NCBI GenBank assembly: GCA_964530115.1
Contig: CAZGYD010000058.1
Span: forward strand, 34,972-98,971
Source: Fen-999 sp964530115
GTDB taxonomy: Bacteria > Pseudomonadota > Gammaproteobacteria > Burkholderiales > Rhodocyclaceae
Length of the DNA stretch: 64,000 nucleotides
Direction of reading: 5' to 3'
Positions 59,992-64,000 of this stretch are shown piece after piece. Numbering within the stretch: position 1 is the first letter of the stretch; each line of letters opens with the position of its first letter. Made by a program: the position numbers and the translations under genes. The notes below the pieces were generated by a model. The model was not told the DNA's origin and did not search any database. It was given only the letters and a program-made list of their open reading frames with translations.

Positions 59992-60804
59992 TTGGACGCC
60001 CACACCCTCGCCCCCGAAGAGCATTACATCCGCAAGGAACCCTATTACGAGCCGGTCGGCAACGAAATCGCCATCTACGAGGCGGCCTACGCCAACCGCC
60101 TGCCGGTGTTGCTGAAGGGGCCCACCGGCTGCGGCAAGACCCGCTTCATGGAATACATGGCCTGGCGTCTCAAGCGGCCCCTGATCACGGTCTCCTGCCA
60201 CGACGACCTGACTGCCTCCGACCTGGTCGGCCGCCACCTGGTCAAGGGTGGCGAGACGGTCTGGGTGGACGGTCCCCTGACCCGGGCCGTGCGCGTGGGC
60301 GGCATCTGTTACCTGGACGAAATCGTCGAGGCGCGCAAGGACACCATGGTGGTGATCCATCCGCTGGCCGACGATCGCCGTACCCTGCCCATGGAAAAAC
60401 TGGGCCAGATGATCGAGGCGACGGACGCATTCGGACTGGCCATCTCCTACAACCCCGGCTACCAGAGTGTGCTCAAGGACCTGAAACAATCCACCCGGCA
60501 GCGTTTCGTCGCCCTGGAGTTCGACTACCCCACACCGGATCTGGAGCGGCGCATCGTCGCCAACGAATCCGGTGTCGACGCCAGCATGGCCGAGCGCCTG
60601 GTCAAGTTCGCGCAGATGACCCGCAACCTCAAAGGCAGCGGCCTAGAGGAAGGCGCCTCGACGCGGCTGTTGGTACACGCCGGCAAGCTCATCGCCGGCG
60701 GCATCGAGCCGGTGGCCGCCTGCCAGAGCGCAGTGGCTCAGGCCGTCACCGATGACGCCGACATGCTGGCGGCCATGCAGGAACTGTCGTCATCCATCTT
60801 TTGA
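59992..60804 (+). CDS. CbbQ/NirQ/NorQ-type MoxR AAA+ ATPase
   Basis: 270 residues from a TTG at 59992 (family start PEEHYIRKEPYYEPVGNE); the frame is open further upstream without similarity. Walker A LKGPTGCGKTRFMEYMAW, Walker B ICYLDEIVEAR, sensor region AISYNPGYQS. These ATPases pair with a VWA protein to activate a metalloenzyme or RubisCO. Partner lies two genes downstream; no cbbLS or norCB here. Confidence 0.92.
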   Translation: MDAHTLAPEEHYIRKEPYYEPVGNEIAIYEAAYANRLPVLLKGPTGCGKTRFMEYMAWRLKRPLITVSCHDDLTASDLVGRHLVKGGETVWVDGPLTRAVRVGGICYLDEIVEARKDTMVVIHPLADDRRTLPMEKLGQMIEATDAFGLAISYNPGYQSVLKDLKQSTRQRFVALEFDYPTPDLERRIVANESGVDASMAERLVKFAQMTRNLKGSGLEEGASTRLLVHAGKLIAGGIEPVAACQSAVAQAVTDDADMLAAMQELSSSIF

Positions 60805-60824
60805 ACCATCGCGAGGAGGCCGTC

Positions 60825-61166
60825 ATGTACACCCCTTACTCGATGTTTGCAGTCCTGGCCTGGTTGCTCCCGTTCGCCGCCGACGCGGACGACGACAAGA
60901 CGCCGAAATCCGGCGCGCAGATATATGAACACTACTGTGCCGCCTGCCATGCCTCAGGCGAGCTCAAGGCCCCTAAGCTGGGCGACCGCAAGGCCTGGCG
61001 TCCCCTCATCGCCGAAGGACAGAGCATGCTCGAACGCACGGCCATTCGCGGCATCCGCAAGATGCCGCCCAAGGGTGGTCACCCGCACCTGAGCGACCTG
61101 GAGGTCAAGCGGGCGGTGGCCTACATGGCCAATGCAGCCGGTGGCAGGTTCAAGACCTACGAATGA
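60825..61166 (+). CDS. Small class I cytochrome c (c5-like)
   Basis: 113 residues from ATG 60825 with GAGGAGG upstream. Signal peptide (FAVLAWLLPFAADA), heme site HYCAACHASGE, Met ligand in IRKMPPKGGHPHLSD. Wedged between the MoxR ATPase and VWA genes with an ATGA overlap to the latter, so it is part of the same operon. Confidence 0.92.
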   Translation: MYTPYSMFAVLAWLLPFAADADDDKTPKSGAQIYEHYCAACHASGELKAPKLGDRKAWRPLIAEGQSMLERTAIRGIRKMPPKGGHPHLSDLEVKRAVAYMANAAGGRFKTYE

Positions 61167-63310
61167 CCAGGCCGAGCGTGTCTGCCCCGCAGCTCACCCG
61201 CGTCGAGATCGAGGCCCTGCTCGACGAGTGGCTGGAGACCGAATTCACCTTCCACAACGTCGGCCCGGTAGCGCGCGCCTTGTGCCGCCTCGATCGCGAC
61301 GACCAGGACTTCGTGCTGGACTGGATCAAGCGCATCGCCAGCACCCACATCACACTCGCCTTCCGCTTCAGCCAGCGCGCCCCCGATCTCCTCAAACGGC
61401 TCGACCGGCGCGCCATCGAGGCCTGGGCCGTGCACCTGTGCGACACCTACGACCGCGCCGGGATGTATGCCGCCATCACGGTGGCCGATCAGGTCGACGG
61501 CTTCATGCACGTGCGCTCCGAACATACCGCCGGCGCCCTGTTCGAGGACATCGCCGGCGTGCTGGGCAATTTCGTGCGCGGCCTGTCGGGCCGCCGGCTG
61601 AAGCTGGAGCAGGGGGAAACCCTCTACACCGACGGGGAACGCATCCATCTGCCCGCGATTGTCGCCCGCTTCCCGCATCTGGAGGACAACTTCAAGCTCG
61701 CCAAGGCCAGCATCGCCCTGCTCTGGGCGCAGACCCGCTACGGTACGCTGCGCGTCGACATCCAGACCGCCTGCTCACGCTACCCACACCCCGACCGCGC
61801 GCTGCGCCAGTTTCATGCCCTCGAGACCCTGCGTCTGGGCGCCTATATCGAGCGCGAACTGCCCGGTCTGCACCGTGAGATGCAGCGGCTGGCGACTGCG
61901 CTCGGCGAGGAGATCCCGCCCGCCTGGCAGGCCATGCGCGAGCGGCTCTCAGCGCCACAGGCGGGCGCGGAGGACAGCCTCGCCCTGCTCGACGCGGCCT
62001 ACGCCCTGCCCGACTTCGACCCCCTCTGTTACCAGGGTGAGCTGCGGCCCGATGCGGTGGTAATCGCACGTGCCGCCCGTCTGGACAAGGAGAAGGCGCG
62101 TCTGCGCATCAAGCTCGCGCAACTTGAAGAGGAACTGCGCCGCCACCGTGACGATGTCCCCGCCGCGGACCCAACGCCGACCTCGCAGGACCAGGCCGGA
62201 TTCGAGGCCAAGGTGCGCGAAGAGGACGGCCGTCTCGACTTCGAGCTCACGCTGGACGGCACCCCCATCGCGCCGCCCGAGGACGTGAAACAACTGCTCA
62301 CCTCGGTCTGGCTGGACTTCGGCGAGATACCGCCCGAATACCTGGTACCGGCGGGCGAGGGGGAATACGACGCCAGCCATTACGAAGGGCAGGCCGCAGA
62401 TCCGGACGCGGTCTGGCAGGGGACCTATCACGAGGAAGGCGCGGAGCTCTACCCCGAGTGGGACCACGGCCGCCAGCACTACCGCAAGAACTGGTGCGTG
62501 ATGCGGGAGAAGGAGGTGAAACCGGTCTATGACGACTTCTACCGCGAGACCCTGACCCGGCACAGCGGCATCGTCAAGGGACTGCGTCGCGCCTTCGAGG
62601 CCATGCGCGACGAGAACCGGCTGATGAAGCGTCAGGCTTATGGCGACGAGGTGGACATCGACGCCCTGGTCGAGGCCCTGGCCGATGCGCGCGACGGACG
62701 CGAGATGAGCGACCGGCTGTTCGTGCGCCTGCACCGGGCGGAGCGCAACATCGCCGTGATGTTCATGGTCGACATGTCCGGCTCGACCAAGGGCTGGATC
62801 AACGAGGCCGAGCGCGAGGCGCTGATCCTGCTGTGCGAGGCCCTGGAGCGCCTGGGCGATCGGTACGCCATTTATGGTTTTTCCGGCATCACGCGCAAGC
62901 GCTGCGAACTGTTCCGCATCAAGACCTTCGCCGAGCCCTACACGGACGAGGTCAAGGCGCGCATCGCCGGCATCCGGCCGCAGGAATACACGCGCATGGG
63001 CTTTGCCATCCGCCACCTGACCAAGCTGCTGAACCAGGTCGAGGCGCGCACCAAGGTGCTCGTCACCCTGTCCGACGGCCGGCCGGACGACTATTTCGAC
63101 GTCTACCGCGGTGTCTATGGGGTCGAGGATACCCGCATGGCGCTGCTGGAAGCCCGCCGGTCCGGCATCCATCCGTTCTGCATCACCATCGACCGGGAAG
63201 CGCGCGACTACCTGCCGCACATGTACGGCGCCGCCCGCTACATCATCCTGGACGATGTGGCCGACCTGCCCTTCAAGGTGGCGGACATCTATCGCCGCAT
63301 CACCACCTAG
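61163..63310 (+). CDS. CbbO/NorD-type VWA-domain protein
   Basis: 715 residues. Long helical N-terminal region, then a C-terminal von Willebrand A domain with intact MIDAS (FMVDMSGSTKGWINEA, TLSDGRPDDYFD). Typical partner of CbbQ/NorQ. The ATPase-VWA pair acts as an activase; the client is not evident. Confidence 0.92.
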   Translation: MTRPSVSAPQLTRVEIEALLDEWLETEFTFHNVGPVARALCRLDRDDQDFVLDWIKRIASTHITLAFRFSQRAPDLLKRLDRRAIEAWAVHLCDTYDRAGMYAAITVADQVDGFMHVRSEHTAGALFEDIAGVLGNFVRGLSGRRLKLEQGETLYTDGERIHLPAIVARFPHLEDNFKLAKASIALLWAQTRYGTLRVDIQTACSRYPHPDRALRQFHALETLRLGAYIERELPGLHREMQRLATALGEEIPPAWQAMRERLSAPQAGAEDSLALLDAAYALPDFDPLCYQGELRPDAVVIARAARLDKEKARLRIKLAQLEEELRRHRDDVPAADPTPTSQDQAGFEAKVREEDGRLDFELTLDGTPIAPPEDVKQLLTSVWLDFGEIPPEYLVPAGEGEYDASHYEGQAADPDAVWQGTYHEEGAELYPEWDHGRQHYRKNWCVMREKEVKPVYDDFYRETLTRHSGIVKGLRRAFEAMRDENRLMKRQAYGDEVDIDALVEALADARDGREMSDRLFVRLHRAERNIAVMFMVDMSGSTKGWINEAEREALILLCEALERLGDRYAIYGFSGITRKRCELFRIKTFAEPYTDEVKARIAGIRPQEYTRMGFAIRHLTKLLNQVEARTKVLVTLSDGRPDDYFDVYRGVYGVEDTRMALLEARRSGIHPFCITIDREARDYLPHMYGAARYIILDDVADLPFKVADIYRRITT

Positions 63311-63396
63311 ATGAAACGGCCACCATGCTCACTCTGCCCGCCGCCCCGGAGGGGCTATCAGTCCGCTCGAGGCGGCGCGACGCATACTGACCGGCA

Positions 63397-63690
63397 ATGG
63401 ACAGGCGCCTGATCACCGCCGGCCGCTATTACAGCAATGGCGCCTACGGCCGCGCCTGGGGTGTGCGCCAGGTGCTCGAATTCTCGCTCGACCCCGAGAG
63501 CGGCGAGGAGACGGTGAGCTTCAAAGGGGTCGCGGGCGCATGCCGGCGCAAGACCGGCGTGTGCACACTGGATGAATTCTGTCGCTGGGCGAGGCATGAG
63601 GTCCGCCTCAACGAGAATTCCTGGCAGCGGGTGGGCCCCGCGGACGACAACCTGCAGGCGGAATCGGGTAGTGGCGGTCAGGATACCTGA
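63397..63690 (+). CDS. Small hypothetical protein
   Basis: 97 residues, MDRRLITAGRYYSNGAYG start; three Cys (ACRRKTGVCTLDEFC). Not recognised. Same strand as the VWA gene, 86 bases downstream, with normal codon use; moderate support only. Confidence 0.5.
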   Translation: MDRRLITAGRYYSNGAYGRAWGVRQVLEFSLDPESGEETVSFKGVAGACRRKTGVCTLDEFCRWARHEVRLNENSWQRVGPADDNLQAESGSGGQDT

Positions 63691-63705
63691 CCGGGCCCCT
63701 CCCAC

Positions 63706-63737
63706 ACCACCCGGCGTGCGGGTCCACACCGGGTGGT
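63706..63737 (+). repeat. Inverted repeat near the right edge
   Basis: ACCACCCGG (63706-63714) and CCGGGTGGT (63729-63737) with a 14-base loop. The following 140 bases hold no gene; may be the edge of a mobile element (group II intron-like flank is only a guess). Confidence 0.45.
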
Positions 63738-63880
63738 TCGAGAAGTCAAGGTCATGAGAGCCTGGGTACGCCGGGTTTGGCTAACGGACATGGCAACGCC
63801 ACCCCGAAGCATGAATGTCGCCAGGTCCGTTCCCTCACGTTAAGCTCCTTCGGCCCTCTCTCCCGGCCTCTCTCCCCGAG

Positions 63881-64000
63881 CTGTCTCTTAAACCCATCTG
63901 ACGCTGCCGACGATCTACCCTGCGTAAGTCTCGGTGGTCGCCTGATCATCAAAAAAAATACACGCATACTCACTGATACGCTTATCACTTTCACACGTAT
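63881..64000 (+). other. Probable Illumina Nextera adapter read-through (assembly artefact)
   Basis: CTGTCTCTTAAACCCATCT differs by two bases from the Nextera mosaic end CTGTCTCTTATACACATCT and is followed by exact GACGCTGCCGACGA, an index-like stretch, exact TCTCGGTGGTCGCC, then a poly-A and low-complexity bases. Not genomic sequence. Confidence 0.9.

Noticed and set aside
63752..63994. 80-residue leftward open frame at the right edge
   Set aside because: Lies mostly in adapter-like sequence.
1..64000. tRNA, rRNA, CRISPR arrays, prophage or plasmid origin
   Set aside because: No cloverleaf ends, rRNA core motifs, regular spacer repeats, integrase or iteron-type sequence were seen by reading; a tRNAscan/Infernal run would settle the RNA question.

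Overview
The window is one high-GC, gene-dense chromosomal segment of a betaproteobacterial sulfur oxidiser. Evidence for this is the compact Mla-murA-his-tat order, a SoxYZ/AXB set, dissimilatory Sat-AprBA, and phenylacetate-CoA ligases. The closest style is Rhodocyclales/Sulfuricellales-like chemolithotrophs, but the genus is an inference. No rRNA, tRNA, CRISPR array or complete insertion sequence was recognised. The last ~120 bases look like Illumina Nextera adapter, so the right edge is probably a contig end.

Layout. 1-3940 (leftward): NtrC-type response regulator, MshM-like ATPase and secretin mshL (cut by the left edge) of an MSHA-type pilus. 4097-7871: Mla phospholipid transport operon (mlaF-E-D-A-C-B), then murA. 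9142-15849: histidine operon hisG-D-(C reversed)-B-H-A-F-I-E, followed by hinT and tatABC with a terminator between tatA and tatB. 17812-22645: DegS-like protease, Nif3, FimV-like protein, MsrA and small genes. 22647-26266: two phenylacetate-CoA ligases flanking a degenerate GGDEF-like protein, and PaaI. 26366-28430: sucCD. 28579-33482: PP2C phosphatase, FHA protein, MBL-fold enzyme and a GAF-fused PilB/GspE ATPase.

33486-40882 is the most coherent accessory locus. Two tandem type IV pilins, each behind its own sigma-54 promoter, are followed by a large membrane GT-C/TPR protein and then by a UbiA prenyltransferase, a flippase-like protein, a DprE1 homologue and a DprE2 homologue. The last set is the decaprenyl-phosphoryl-D-arabinose route of mycobacteria, so the locus is read as a pilin D-arabinosylation island.

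40898-46289: SixA phosphatase (with an in-frame palindromic repeat), CYTH-CHAD protein and a MacAB-type exporter. 46338-51930: sox genes interrupted by an ECF sigma factor and a membrane anti-sigma-like protein whose predicted periplasmic part is a DsrE-like sulfur-carrier domain with a cysteine, a candidate sulfane-sulfur sensor. 52098-54166: moaC and a frameshifted BepA-like protease. 54168-58238: FNR-type box, sat, aprB, aprA and terminator: periplasmic thiosulfate oxidation by Sox (no soxCD seen) feeding cytoplasmic sulfite oxidation. 58352-63310: CxxxCC protein, small periplasmic protein and an unusual MoxR ATPase-cytochrome c-VWA protein operon.

A ~28-bp sequence recurs at least seven times between 13.4 and 49.6 kb, in coding linkers, a signal peptide and intergenic DNA, and is not explained by any gene.
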